Assembly: GCA_038526275.1 (NCBI GenBank)
Contig: JBCBGY010000008.1
Span: 1 to 49,542, forward strand
Reading direction: 5' to 3'
Length of the DNA: 49,542 nt
Origin: 188UL27-1 sp038526275
GTDB taxonomy: Bacteria > Pseudomonadota > Alphaproteobacteria > Rhodobacterales > Rhodobacteraceae
Positions 32,886 through 41,084 of this stretch are shown in pieces. The notes under the pieces were generated by a model that ran no database searches, was not told where the DNA came from, and saw only the letters and a program-made list of their open reading frames with translations. How positions within the stretch are numbered: the stretch's first letter is position 1; every line of letters begins with the position of its first letter. The translations under genes and the position numbers were made by a program.

Positions 32886-34628
32886 GATCTCTTTGCCGAC
32901 ATTCATGCCCTCATTCTCGGCGCACTGGCAAAGCTGGAGGCTGACGGCGCTTTGCCGACCGGCCTGGACTATAGCAGTGTGTCCATAGAGCCGCCCCGAG
33001 ACCCAGCCCATGGGGACATGGCGACCAACGCGGCCATGGTTCTGGCCAAGCCTGCAAAGCTTCGCCCCCGCGAGATCGCCGAGATGTTGGCCGATCAGCT
33101 TATGGAAGATCCGCGTATCTTAACTGCCGATATTGCCGGACCGGGTTTTCTGAACCTGCGCCTTGAAAAGCCTGTGTGGGCGGAAGTCGTGCGGACAATC
33201 GTGACCGATTCCGAGCGCTACGGTCGGTCAGAATTGGGGCAGGGCAAGCGCGTGAACGTGGAGTTCGTTTCGGCATACCCCACCGGTCCGTTGCATGTGA
33301 GCCACACAAGAGGGGCCGTCTTTGGCGACGCATTGGCCAATTTGCTGGCCTATGTGGGGTATGCCGTGACCCGCGAATACTACATCAATGATTTTGGTGC
33401 GCAGGTCGATACGCTCGCGCGATCCGTCTATCAGCGCTACCTGGAGGCACATGGGCAGGAGGTAGAGTTTCCCGAAAGCGGCTTTGCGGTCGACTATGTT
33501 GCAGCCTTGGGTCAGGCATTGAAAGAGCAGGTGGGCAACGTCTATGTTGACCGGTCCGAAGAGATTTGGCTGAGCGACGTTCGCGCCTTTTCCACGAATG
33601 CCATGATGGACCTGATCACGTCGGACCTTGCCGCGATTGGCGTGGGCATGGATGTGTTCTTCTCCGAAAAATCCCTATATGGCGCTGGGCGGATCGAGGC
33701 TGCGATTGAAGACCTGCGCGGCAAAGGCCTGATCTATGATGGTTTCTTGGAGCCACCCGAGGGCGGATCTCCAAAGGATTGGGAACCAAGGGAGCAAACG
33801 TTCTTCCGCTCCACCGATTTTGGTGACGATGCCGACAGACCCGTCAAAAACGCGGACAACACCTGGACGTACTTCGCTCCGGATATCGCTTATCATTTTG
33901 ATAAAATTTCCAGAGGCTTTGACGCCTTAGTTAATGTATTTGGTGCAGACTATGGCAGCTATGTAAAGCGGATGAAGGCTGTGGTTTCCGCCCTGTCCGA
34001 CAATCACATGCCGTTCGACATCAAGCTGACCAAACCGGTCCGGTTCTTCGAACATGGCGAACCCTACAAGATGTCGAAACGCCCGGGCGCCTTTAACACG
34101 CTCCGCAATCTGGTGGACCGGATCGGCCCTGACGTGACCCGTTTTGCGATGCTGACACGCCGCAATGACGCGGCGCTCGACGTTGATCTGGCCGAACTTT
34201 TGGACCAGTCGAAAGATAATCCGGTGTTCAACGTGCAGTATGCACACGCTCAGGTTCAGTCGGTTCTGCGGAAGGCAAGGCAGGCGGGCATTCCCTGCGA
34301 AGATGCCGACTTGGCTGCCGTGGATTTGTCCGGTCTGATCCACGACGCAGAGCTAACCGTTGCCAAACGCCTTGCCGAATGGCCTCGAATGGTGGACATC
34401 GCCGCGCGGACAAAGGAACCGCACCGGATCGCTTTCTACCTCAACGACCTGGCCAGTGAATTCCATGCGCTTTGGACGAAAGCAGGCGATGTCCCAGAAT
34501 TACGGTTTGTGCGAGAAGATGACCTAACGGTGAGTGCCGCTAAAATTGCGCTGCCACGGGCCGTGGCCGTTGTTATTTCTGCGGGTCTTGGTATCTTGGG
34601 CGTAACTCCGGCAGACGAGATGCGGTAG
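32883..34628 (+). CDS. argS: Arginyl-tRNA synthetase, probable ATA start
   Basis: 581 residues if initiated at ATA 32883; a TTG at 32952 gives 558. The N-terminal additional domain (LFADIHALILGALAKLEADGALP) is only complete with the ATA start. The class Ia motif appears as NVEFVSAYPTGPLHVSHTRGAVFGD (HIGH variant HVSH), and the KMSK-type motif as YKMSKRPGAF. The C-terminal DALR anticodon-binding domain covers about 440-581 and ends in LGVTPADEMR, the usual terminus. The enzyme charges tRNA-Arg and is essential. The start codon is therefore remarkable; a sequencing error is possible. Confidence 0.93.
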   Translation: MDLFADIHALILGALAKLEADGALPTGLDYSSVSIEPPRDPAHGDMATNAAMVLAKPAKLRPREIAEMLADQLMEDPRILTADIAGPGFLNLRLEKPVWAEVVRTIVTDSERYGRSELGQGKRVNVEFVSAYPTGPLHVSHTRGAVFGDALANLLAYVGYAVTREYYINDFGAQVDTLARSVYQRYLEAHGQEVEFPESGFAVDYVAALGQALKEQVGNVYVDRSEEIWLSDVRAFSTNAMMDLITSDLAAIGVGMDVFFSEKSLYGAGRIEAAIEDLRGKGLIYDGFLEPPEGGSPKDWEPREQTFFRSTDFGDDADRPVKNADNTWTYFAPDIAYHFDKISRGFDALVNVFGADYGSYVKRMKAVVSALSDNHMPFDIKLTKPVRFFEHGEPYKMSKRPGAFNTLRNLVDRIGPDVTRFAMLTRRNDAALDVDLAELLDQSKDNPVFNVQYAHAQVQSVLRKARQAGIPCEDADLAAVDLSGLIHDAELTVAKRLAEWPRMVDIAARTKEPHRIAFYLNDLASEFHALWTKAGDVPELRFVREDDLTVSAAKIALPRAVAVVISAGLGILGVTPADEMR

Positions 34629-34713
34629 CAGCCGCGCCAGACCGGAGGTGAGAGGCAGCCCCGGTCAAGGTGCACGAAAGCTCCATCCGGGTCACAGGTA
34701 TACGAGGCGGAGT

Positions 34714-35607
34714 ATGGTTCAATCCATGATGGATGCCCCGGCGGGCGTTGAGCAGTCGTACCATGCAGGTGAAGTTGGCGCGTCGGCCAGTCTATTGAAC
34801 TGGGTCGGTGCAATCCTGTCCCTGTTCCTGGTGGCTGGGCTGGTCACCTGGGGGTACAAGCTGGCGGTTCGGGATGTCTCTGGCGTGCCGGTTGTGCGCG
34901 CCATTGAGGGGCCGATGCGGATTCAGCCGGACAATCCAGGAGGTCGTGTGGCCGATCACCAAGGCCTTGCTGTGAATGCGGTACAGTCCGATGGGATCGC
35001 CGCTGCCCCGGCAGACCGCTTGGTCCTGGCGCCGGAACCCGGAAATCTGACAGATGAAGATCAACCAAGGCCCACCGAAACGGCCCCAGCAGAAACAGCG
35101 GCGGAGAACGAAGTGGCTCCGGTAACGGTTCCGGTGCCGGCCACGGAAGAAGACGAACCAGCGATCGATCCCATTGAGGCTGCCATTCGGTTGGCGACAG
35201 AAGGCGAGGAGGCGATTGCGCCCGGTGAGAGTGGTTTGACCCGGTCCATCGTTCCGCGCCGTCGCCCGGCCGTCGCCCAGCGGACAGCTCCCTTGGGCGA
35301 GGCTACAAGGGCCTCCAGCGCCCCCACCGAATTGGCGGTGACTTCTGTGCCCAGTGGCACACGAATGGTCTATCTTGGGTCTCGCGACACACCCGACGCG
35401 GCTCGCGGCCTTTGGGATGATTTGGCCCAAGGCAGCCTGCGCCCGCTTCTGGCGAACAAGCGCATGATCATCGAGGAAACGACATCGGTTGGCAAAACAC
35501 TGTACCGCTTGCGGGCCATGGGGTTCGCCGATTTGGCTGACGCACGCCAATTCTGCTCTGCCCTGCTCGCCGAGCGGGCCGAATGTATTCCGGTCGTCGC
35601 TCGGTGA
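34714..35607 (+). CDS. SPOR-domain membrane protein
   Basis: About 297 residues from ATG 34714; GAGG lies 6 nt upstream. One transmembrane helix (NWVGAILSLFLVAGLVTWGYKLAV) near the N-terminus is followed by a long acidic Pro/Ala/Glu-rich periplasmic linker and a C-terminal SPOR domain (about 220-295; RMVYLGSRDTPDAARGLWDDLA to AECIPVV). SPOR domains bind denuded septal peptidoglycan. It is followed, with overlapping stop and start, by nagZ, which fits a cell-wall role. Confidence 0.85.
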   Translation: MVQSMMDAPAGVEQSYHAGEVGASASLLNWVGAILSLFLVAGLVTWGYKLAVRDVSGVPVVRAIEGPMRIQPDNPGGRVADHQGLAVNAVQSDGIAAAPADRLVLAPEPGNLTDEDQPRPTETAPAETAAENEVAPVTVPVPATEEDEPAIDPIEAAIRLATEGEEAIAPGESGLTRSIVPRRRPAVAQRTAPLGEATRASSAPTELAVTSVPSGTRMVYLGSRDTPDAARGLWDDLAQGSLRPLLANKRMIIEETTSVGKTLYRLRAMGFADLADARQFCSALLAERAECIPVVAR

Positions 35608-36617
35608 GCCAAGTCGGCGCATTCATATCCGGGTGCCAAGGCACCAAGCTGAAAGACCGGGAAAAGGCATTCTTTGCAGAGGCGCAGCCTTGGGGTTTTA
35701 TTCTCTTTGCGCGCAATATGGAGCGTCCGGACCAAGTGCGGGCACTTTGCGCGGAATTGCGGGGGGCCGTGGGGCGCAATGCCCCGATATTGGTCGATCA
35801 GGAAGGCGGACGGGTCCAACGGATGGGTCGGCCATACTGGCGGCAATATTTGCCGCCCTTGGATCAGACCGCACGGTCAGCGCCGGAAAATCTCGTGCGC
35901 GGCATGTATCTCAGGGCACGCCTGATCGCGGCGGAACTGCATAGCGTCGGCATCGATGTGAATTGCGCGCCAGTGGCGGATATCGCAACGGACACAACCC
36001 ATCCTTTCCTGCGCAATCGCTGCTTTGGCTCGGATCCTGCGACTGTGGCCCAAGCCGGGCGGGCGATCGCGCAAGGCTTGCTGGATGGCGGTGTGCTCCC
36101 CGTGCTCAAACATATGCCGGGTCATGGCAGAGCAGAAGTCGACAGCCATCATGAGCCGCCCCACGTTCGGGCCGACCTTGCCACATTAAAGGCGACAGAT
36201 TTCGCTCCATTCAAGGAGCTTGCTGATGTGCCGCTGGGCATGACAGGCCATATGGTCTTTGACCAAATCGATCCCGGCAGACCTACCACGACCTCGGCGC
36301 CCGTTATCCGACTGATACGGGAAGAGCTTGGTTTCGACGGTCTATTGATGACCGACGACTTGTCGATGCAAGCCCTTGCGGGTTCCGTCGCCGACAGGGG
36401 TGCGGCAGCACGGGCGGCTGGCGTGGATCTTGGGCTCCACTGCAATGGTAACCTTGCCGAGATGGAAGAGTTGGCCGAAACTGTCGGCATTGTTGAAGGC
36501 GCGACGCTAAAACGGGCCGAACTGGCCCTGGCGCAGCGGCAAGCAGCGGATTCGGTTGATGTTCCCGCCCTGGAGGCGGAACTCAGCGAACTGGTGGAAG
36601 GGGCGATCAATGGCTGA
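35604..36617 (+). CDS. nagZ: NagZ, beta-N-acetylhexosaminidase
   Basis: 337 residues from GTG 35604, whose G-TGA overlaps the SPOR gene stop; ATG 35583 is a longer alternative. Glycoside hydrolase family 3 features include PWGFILFARN, ILVDQEGGRVQRM and the NagZ active-site loop KHMPGHGRAEVDSHHEPP (His/Asp), then GLLMTDDLSMQAL with the nucleophile Asp. It removes N-acetylglucosamine from muropeptides in cytoplasmic peptidoglycan recycling. It precedes scpA with an overlapping junction, an order common in alphaproteobacteria. Confidence 0.94.
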   Translation: MSQVGAFISGCQGTKLKDREKAFFAEAQPWGFILFARNMERPDQVRALCAELRGAVGRNAPILVDQEGGRVQRMGRPYWRQYLPPLDQTARSAPENLVRGMYLRARLIAAELHSVGIDVNCAPVADIATDTTHPFLRNRCFGSDPATVAQAGRAIAQGLLDGGVLPVLKHMPGHGRAEVDSHHEPPHVRADLATLKATDFAPFKELADVPLGMTGHMVFDQIDPGRPTTTSAPVIRLIREELGFDGLLMTDDLSMQALAGSVADRGAAARAAGVDLGLHCNGNLAEMEELAETVGIVEGATLKRAELALAQRQAADSVDVPALEAELSELVEGAING

Positions 36618-37398
36618 GGATGGCGCACTCAGGTTAGAAGAAACCGTTGCGGCCCGCGTGGCCGCCGAAGCCCTGATCGTCGATGTGGACGGCTTTGAGG
36701 GCCCGCTCGACCTGCTTCTGACGCTCGGGCGCACCCAAAAGGTGGATCTGCGCAAGATCTCGATCCTGCAACTCGCCGAACAATACCTGATTTTCGTGGA
36801 ACGCGCCAAGGAGCTGCGGATCGAACTGGCCGCGGATTATCTGGTGATGGCCGCCTGGCTCGCCTTCCTCAAATCGCGCCTGCTGCTGCCGCCCGACCCG
36901 GAGGACGAGGGCCCTTCGGGCGAAGAACTCGCCGCCCATCTGGCCTTCCAGTTGGAACGACTTGCCGCGATGCGTGACGCGGCCGCCAAGCTCATGGCGC
37001 GCGATCAAAAAGGGCGCGACTTTTTCGTGCGCGGCGTACCAGAGGACATGACCCGGGTGCGCAGCGTAACTTGGTCGGCCACGCTTCTCGATCTGATGCA
37101 GGCCTATGCCAGGATCCGCACCAAGGACGAATTCCGCCCGTTCGTGATGGACCGCGAAAAGGTGTTCACCATGGAACAGGCGCTTGACCGGATGCGCGGC
37201 CTGATCGGTTATGCCGGTGACTGGACCAGCCTGATGTCCTTCTTGCCGGACGGCTGGGACGAAGATCCGGTCAAACGTCGGTCAGCGACGGCGGCCACGT
37301 TCGCCGCCTCGCTCGAACTGGCGAAGGCGGGCCAGATCACGCTGCGCCAGTCCGACACATTCGCGCCCATCCAGATCCGCGCGGCCCATGGCGGATGA
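36610..37398 (+). CDS. scpA: ScpA, segregation and condensation protein A
   Basis: 262 residues from ATG 36610, overlapping the nagZ stop. The kleisin N-terminus FEGPLDLLLTLGRTQKVDLRKISILQLAEQYLIFVE and AADYLVMAAWLAFLKSRLLLPP are diagnostic. A C-terminal winged-helix segment follows (RRSATAATFAASLELAKAGQITLRQSDTF region). ScpA bridges SMC heads with ScpB in the condensin complex that organises and segregates the chromosome. It overlaps scpB by 11 nt. Confidence 0.95.
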   Translation: MAEDGALRLEETVAARVAAEALIVDVDGFEGPLDLLLTLGRTQKVDLRKISILQLAEQYLIFVERAKELRIELAADYLVMAAWLAFLKSRLLLPPDPEDEGPSGEELAAHLAFQLERLAAMRDAAAKLMARDQKGRDFFVRGVPEDMTRVRSVTWSATLLDLMQAYARIRTKDEFRPFVMDREKVFTMEQALDRMRGLIGYAGDWTSLMSFLPDGWDEDPVKRRSATAATFAASLELAKAGQITLRQSDTFAPIQIRAAHGG

Positions 37399-38023
37399 AA
37401 CGACCGACAGCCTGTTCGAAGCGCCGCCTCTGGGCGAACAGGAACGCATGGTCGAAGCGATCCTCTTCGCCTCTGCCGAGCCGCTAACGGTCGCAGACCT
37501 CAATGCCCGAATGCCCCACGGGGCGGATGCAGCTCAGGCGCTGAGCCTGCTTACCAAGCGCTACGAGGGTCGGGGCGTTCATGTCGTCCGCGTTGGAGAA
37601 GCATGGGCGATCCGAACCGCGCCGGATCTGGGTTTTCTGATGCACAAGGAAGTGCAGGAAACCCGAAAACTCAGCCGGGCCGCCATAGAGACGCTCGCGA
37701 TCATCGCCTATCACCAGCCGGTCACCCGCGCCGAAATCGAAGAAATCCGCGGCGTCAGCGTCAGCCGGGGCACGATCGATCAATTGCTGGAACTGGAATG
37801 GATCAAATTCGGGCGGCGGCGCATGACACCGGGCCGTCCGGTCACCTATGTTGTCACCCCGGCTTTTCTCGACCATTTCGGCCTGGAAAGCGCGCGCGAT
37901 CTACCTGGTATCAAAGAACTTCGCGCCGCGGGCCTTCTCGACAATCGCCCAACGCCCGGCTCCGATGAGGAAGAGGCAGACGATAAACAGGACGACATGT
38001 TCGAGGGCTCGGAAAAAGAGTAG
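37388..38023 (+). CDS. scpB: ScpB, segregation and condensation protein B
   Basis: 211 residues. The tandem winged helices show MVEAILFASAEPLTVADLNARMP and AAIETLAIIAYHQPVTRAEIEEIRGVSVSRGTIDQLLELEWI, the ScpB signature, with GRPVTYVVTPAFLDHFGL following. The C-terminal 30 residues are acidic. It dimerises and binds ScpA in the SMC complex. It is the last gene of the SPOR-nagZ-scpA-scpB run and converges on kptA with only 3 nt between stop codons. Confidence 0.95.
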   Translation: MADETTDSLFEAPPLGEQERMVEAILFASAEPLTVADLNARMPHGADAAQALSLLTKRYEGRGVHVVRVGEAWAIRTAPDLGFLMHKEVQETRKLSRAAIETLAIIAYHQPVTRAEIEEIRGVSVSRGTIDQLLELEWIKFGRRRMTPGRPVTYVVTPAFLDHFGLESARDLPGIKELRAAGLLDNRPTPGSDEEEADDKQDDMFEGSEKE

Positions 38024-38026
38024 AGA

Positions 38027-38554
38027 TCAAAGCGACAGATATTTGGGGTCAACCTTATCCGTCAGCCAAACGCCATTGTCGGCCTGCCAGAACAGTCCCC
38101 CATCCCCATATCTTTGCCGCGCAGCGACGTGAAGCACGACAGGTGTGCCATGGCGTTGGCCCACCCGCTGGGCCGTGGCGATATCCAAAGACAGATGAAC
38201 ATGCTGACGCTGCCCCGGTTTCAAACCCTCCGACAATATCTGATCAACAGTGTGCCGGGCTGTCCCGTGATACAGTTGCTCCGGCGGGCACTTGGGCTCC
38301 AGCCCCAAATCGACCTCAACCGAATGGCCCTGGGCCGCCCGGATCCGAACACCATCCGCTGACAGCGTAAAACGCTTCTTATCGCTTTCGGCGACAAGTC
38401 GCAGCAGATCATCCAGCGGCATCTCCTGTCCCGCCTGAGCCATAGCCCGCAATAAATCGTCGACAGCAACCCAGCCCGCCGGATCTAACCGAAGCCCAAT
38501 CCGCTCCGGCTCATGCCGCAAAACAAGGGACAAAAACTTACTCTGTGCGCTCAT
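38027..38554 (-). CDS. kptA: RNA 2'-phosphotransferase (Tpt1/KptA family)
   Basis: About 175 residues from ATG 38554 (MSAQSKFLSLVLRHEPE); ATG 38575 adds seven. The KptA motifs LSLVLRHEPERIGLRLDPAGWV, KKRFTL, RAAQGHSVEVDL and LYHGTARHTVDQILSEGLKPGQRQHVHLS carry the conserved Arg-His-Arg-Arg set. The enzyme transfers the 2'-phosphate from RNA to NAD+; in eukaryotes it completes tRNA splicing. Its bacterial substrate is less clear, perhaps ADP-ribosylation or RNA repair. It lies downstream of dcd on the same strand, with a copy of the dispersed element between. Confidence 0.92.
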   Translation of the reverse strand: MSAQSKFLSLVLRHEPERIGLRLDPAGWVAVDDLLRAMAQAGQEMPLDDLLRLVAESDKKRFTLSADGVRIRAAQGHSVEVDLGLEPKCPPEQLYHGTARHTVDQILSEGLKPGQRQHVHLSLDIATAQRVGQRHGTPVVLHVAARQRYGDGGLFWQADNGVWLTDKVDPKYLSL

Positions 38555-38583
38555 CCATCCATCCCACTGCGACAAGCCTGCCT

Positions 38584-38617
38584 CTTTCTTATTGGTTCAA
38601 AAACTTCCGCCGGAGGC
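38584..38617 (-). repeat. Dispersed intergenic element, copy 4
   Basis: Read on the minus strand, the 34-nt core matches copies 2 and 3 at 31 of 34 positions (the middle reads TTTTTGAACC instead of TATTTGGGCC). It lies downstream of dcd in the direction of dcd transcription, 3 nt behind a perfect hairpin at 38621-38638. Confidence 0.8.
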
Positions 38618-38620
38618 CCC

Positions 38621-38638
38621 GCGCCCGGTGACGGGCGC
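38621..38638 (-). terminator. Hairpin attached to element copy 4, after dcd
   Basis: GCGCCCG and CGGGCGC form a perfect 7-bp stem with a 4-nt loop, 36 nt after the dcd stop on the minus strand. There is no T tract; the conserved element follows directly. A GCGCATGCGC palindrome lies slightly further upstream (about 38651-38662). Confidence 0.5.
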
Positions 38639-38673
38639 AAAGCATAGCGTGGCGCGCATGCGCCGCCGTTTAT

Positions 38674-39762
38674 CTAAACCCGGAAATGTTTGCTAAGCTT
38701 CAGGCCCTGGCCCTGATAATTCGACTTGATCTCGTGCCCATAAAGCGTGCTGGGCTGCTCTGCCATTCGCTCATACACCAATCGGCCTACGATCTGGCCA
38801 TGCTCCAGCACGAAGGGCGCCTCATGGCACCGAACTTCCAGAACCCCGCGGGAGCCAGATCCACCAGCGGCGGAATGACCAAAGCCCGGATCGAAGAAGC
38901 CCGCATAATGCACGCGGAACTCGCCGACCATCGCCAAATAGGGCGCCATCTCGGCGGCGTAGTCTGGCGGGATGTGCACGGCTTCCCGGCTCACAAGGAT
39001 GTAGAATGCCGCTGGGTCCAGTATGATCCGGCCCTTGTCCGTCTCAATCCGTTCCCAGAACTCTGACGGCGGATAAAATCCGATCTTGTCCAGGTCGATC
39101 ACGCCCGTATGTGGCTTGGCACGATATCCTACCAGGTCGCCGTCAGACGGGCGCAGATCGACAGAGAATCCCAGTCCGCTATCAATGACGGCTTCTTTGC
39201 CACCGCTGACAAGTCCTACCTCGCTATGGATCGAAGACAACGTCGCGTCGTCCAAAACGGCTTGGCCACGGCGAAAACGGATCTGGTTCAAACGCTGACC
39301 GGCGCGCACCTTCACCGAAAAGGACCGTGGGCAGATCTCCGCAAAAAGCGGGCCCTGATAGCCCGCGGGGACCCGGTCAAATTCTGCACCACCATCCGTG
39401 ATCGTGCGGGTGAGCAAGTCCAGTCGACCCGTGGAACTTTTGGCATTGGCGGCGGCAGACACATCGGCAGGCAGAGCCAGCCGCTCCATCAACGGGACGA
39501 CATAGACGCAGCCCTTTTCCAGAACCGCGCCTTCGGTCAGGTCGATCTTGTGCATCTCGAACTCGGCCAACCGGTCCGCGACCGCATGGCTTTGACCGGC
39601 CAGAAAAGAGGCGCGCACGCGATAGGCCACGGCACCGAGCCGAAGATCAAGGCTCGCAGGTTGGATCTGGTCTGGCAGAATGTCCGGTTGGCCAGCGATA
39701 TGGCCGGCCTCGACAAACTGCTGGATCTCTTGGCAGGGCAGCACGCCGGTGGGGTCAGTCAT
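38674..39762 (-). CDS. dcd: 2'-deoxycytidine 5'-triphosphate deaminase, long form
   Basis: 362 residues, about twice the length of E. coli Dcd, corresponding to the fused long form common in alphaproteobacteria. Recognisable parts are IQPASLDLRLGAVAYRVRASFL near the N-terminus and SSTGRLDLLTRTITDGGAEFDRVPAGYQGPLFAEICPRSFSVKVRAGQRLNQIRF, the dUTPase-like core. The second half repeats the fold with LVSREAVHIPPDYAAEMAPY. It deaminates dCTP to dUTP for thymidylate synthesis. It is transcribed leftward, ending in the hairpin/element at 38584-38638. Confidence 0.93.
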   Translation of the reverse strand: MTDPTGVLPCQEIQQFVEAGHIAGQPDILPDQIQPASLDLRLGAVAYRVRASFLAGQSHAVADRLAEFEMHKIDLTEGAVLEKGCVYVVPLMERLALPADVSAAANAKSSTGRLDLLTRTITDGGAEFDRVPAGYQGPLFAEICPRSFSVKVRAGQRLNQIRFRRGQAVLDDATLSSIHSEVGLVSGGKEAVIDSGLGFSVDLRPSDGDLVGYRAKPHTGVIDLDKIGFYPPSEFWERIETDKGRIILDPAAFYILVSREAVHIPPDYAAEMAPYLAMVGEFRVHYAGFFDPGFGHSAAGGSGSRGVLEVRCHEAPFVLEHGQIVGRLVYERMAEQPSTLYGHEIKSNYQGQGLKLSKHFRV

Positions 39763-39835
39763 CTATTGGTCGCCGCTTAGGTGAATTGTAAGGGCCGGGC
39801 CCCTGAATGCTGCAAGACGCTGGTCAGTGCGATGT

Positions 39836-39912
39836 TGGTCGGGCTAGCAGGACTCGAACCTGCGACCTTCCGTCCCCCAGACGGACGCGCTACCAGGCTG
39901 CGCCATAGCCCG
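39836..39912 (-). tRNA. tRNA-Pro (GGG), CCA encoded
   Basis: The minus strand folds into a full cloverleaf: acceptor CGGGCTA with TAGCCCG, D arm GCGCAGCCTGGTAGCGC, anticodon stem TCCGT/ACGGA around CTGGGGG (anticodon GGG), and T arm GCAGG-TTCGAGT-CCTGC. Discriminator A and CCA are encoded. It lies just downstream of the MerR-family gene, as often seen in this clade. Confidence 0.96.
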
Positions 39913-39954
39913 ACATCGGTGCTCCATACCAAATCCTGCGGGTGGCGCAAGCCG

Positions 39955-40683
39955 TTATCCCGCCTTCGCAGCATCGTCCATACGATCACGCAGCAAAACC
40001 ATCTGATCGTAAATGGACCGCAGCTTGATCGCGGGGACCTGCCCGGGAACAAGCTGCCGAAGCGCTTCCAAAACCGGTGTATCCGCCGAAGGCAAGGGCA
40101 GCGCGGTTGGAGGCGAGGGGGCCTCTTCGGCCGGTTCCGGCGTTTGCGTTTCCGCCACTGGCTCGGGCGCGTCAACAGAACTATCCGCCAGGTCGTCCTC
40201 CGCCGCCGCGTCTAAGACCTCCTCCACGGGCTCCGATTGCTCCGCAGCTTCCAGAACCTCGGCTGTGCTGGTCTCCGGGAGGTGGTCCTCTTCGGTAGCA
40301 GCCACATCAGCGAACATATCCATCTGTGCCGAAGGCTTGCGGGGTTGCTTGAGGGGGACGACCTTTTCAACAGGCTCATCGGTTGTGGCGTTCTCGTCCG
40401 CGTCAAGGTCGACAGGGCGCGACTTGGCGGTCACTGCAGCGACACCTTGTTCCTTAAGGATCTTTTGAACGCCTTTGATGGTCATGCCATCATCGTGCAA
40501 AAGCGTTTTGATACCGCCCAGCAGCGCCATATCCGCCGGTCTGTAGTACCTGCGCCCGCCCGCGCGCTTCACCGGTTTGACCTGGGCAAACTTGCTTTCC
40601 CAGAACCGGAGCACATGGGCCTGCACCCCCAGCCATTCGGCCACTTCGCTGATGGTCCGAAACGCGTCAGGTGCTTTTGCCAT
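39955..40683 (-). CDS. MerR-family transcriptional regulator
   Basis: 242 residues. The N-terminal MerR winged helix reads TISEVAEWLGVQAHVLRFWESKFAQVKPVKRAGGRRYYRPADMALL, followed by a short helix segment. The remaining 160 residues are acidic, Ala/Glu/Pro-rich and low in complexity, with an ordered C-terminal end (VLEALRQLVPGQVPAIKLRSIYDQMVLLRDRMDD). Effector and targets are unknown. It directly follows ihfA (2 nt gap), a conserved arrangement in Rhodobacterales, so it is likely cotranscribed with the plsX-fabH-ihfA run. Confidence 0.9.
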   Translation of the reverse strand: MAKAPDAFRTISEVAEWLGVQAHVLRFWESKFAQVKPVKRAGGRRYYRPADMALLGGIKTLLHDDGMTIKGVQKILKEQGVAAVTAKSRPVDLDADENATTDEPVEKVVPLKQPRKPSAQMDMFADVAATEEDHLPETSTAEVLEAAEQSEPVEEVLDAAAEDDLADSSVDAPEPVAETQTPEPAEEAPSPPTALPLPSADTPVLEALRQLVPGQVPAIKLRSIYDQMVLLRDRMDDAAKAG

Positions 40684-40685
40684 AG

Positions 40686-40994
40686 TCAGGTCCGGCTTTT
40701 GTTTCCGAGTGCGACGCGGTCCTTCATCAGGTGCGATGGACGGAAGGTCAGCACGCGGCGTGGATGGATGGGAACCTCGTCCCCGGTTTTCGGATTGCGT
40801 CCCATGCGAGCCGCTTTTTCACGAACGCTGAATGTGCCAAAAGACGAGATTTTCACTTGCTCGCCCCGGACAAGTGCGTCCGACATATGCCCCAAAACAC
40901 TTTCGACCAATGCCGCAGATTCATTGCGGCTAAGGCCCACTTCCCGGAACACGGCTTCACTCAAGTCCATGCGGGTCAGCGTCTTTTCACCCAT
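40686..40994 (-). CDS. ihfA: Integration host factor subunit alpha
   Basis: 102 residues. The HU/IHF fold is evident: TLTRMDLSEAVFREVGLSRNESAALVESVLGHM, then EQVKISSFGTFSVREKAARMGRNPKTGDEVPIHPRRVLTFRPSHLMKDRV. The GRNPKTG and Pro-containing beta arm bend DNA. IHF shapes promoters and recombination sites; the alpha subunit pairs with beta, whose gene is not in the window. It lies 90 nt after fabH on the same strand. Confidence 0.95.
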   Translation of the reverse strand: MGEKTLTRMDLSEAVFREVGLSRNESAALVESVLGHMSDALVRGEQVKISSFGTFSVREKAARMGRNPKTGDEVPIHPRRVLTFRPSHLMKDRVALGNKSRT

Positions 40995-41084
40995 TTTCTA
41001 TCCCCCACACTTTTGAGCAACCTAGGGTGGTAGTCGTTTTCGAGTCAACTGGAATACTTTGGTTTATGGTCGTAAACCTTTGGC

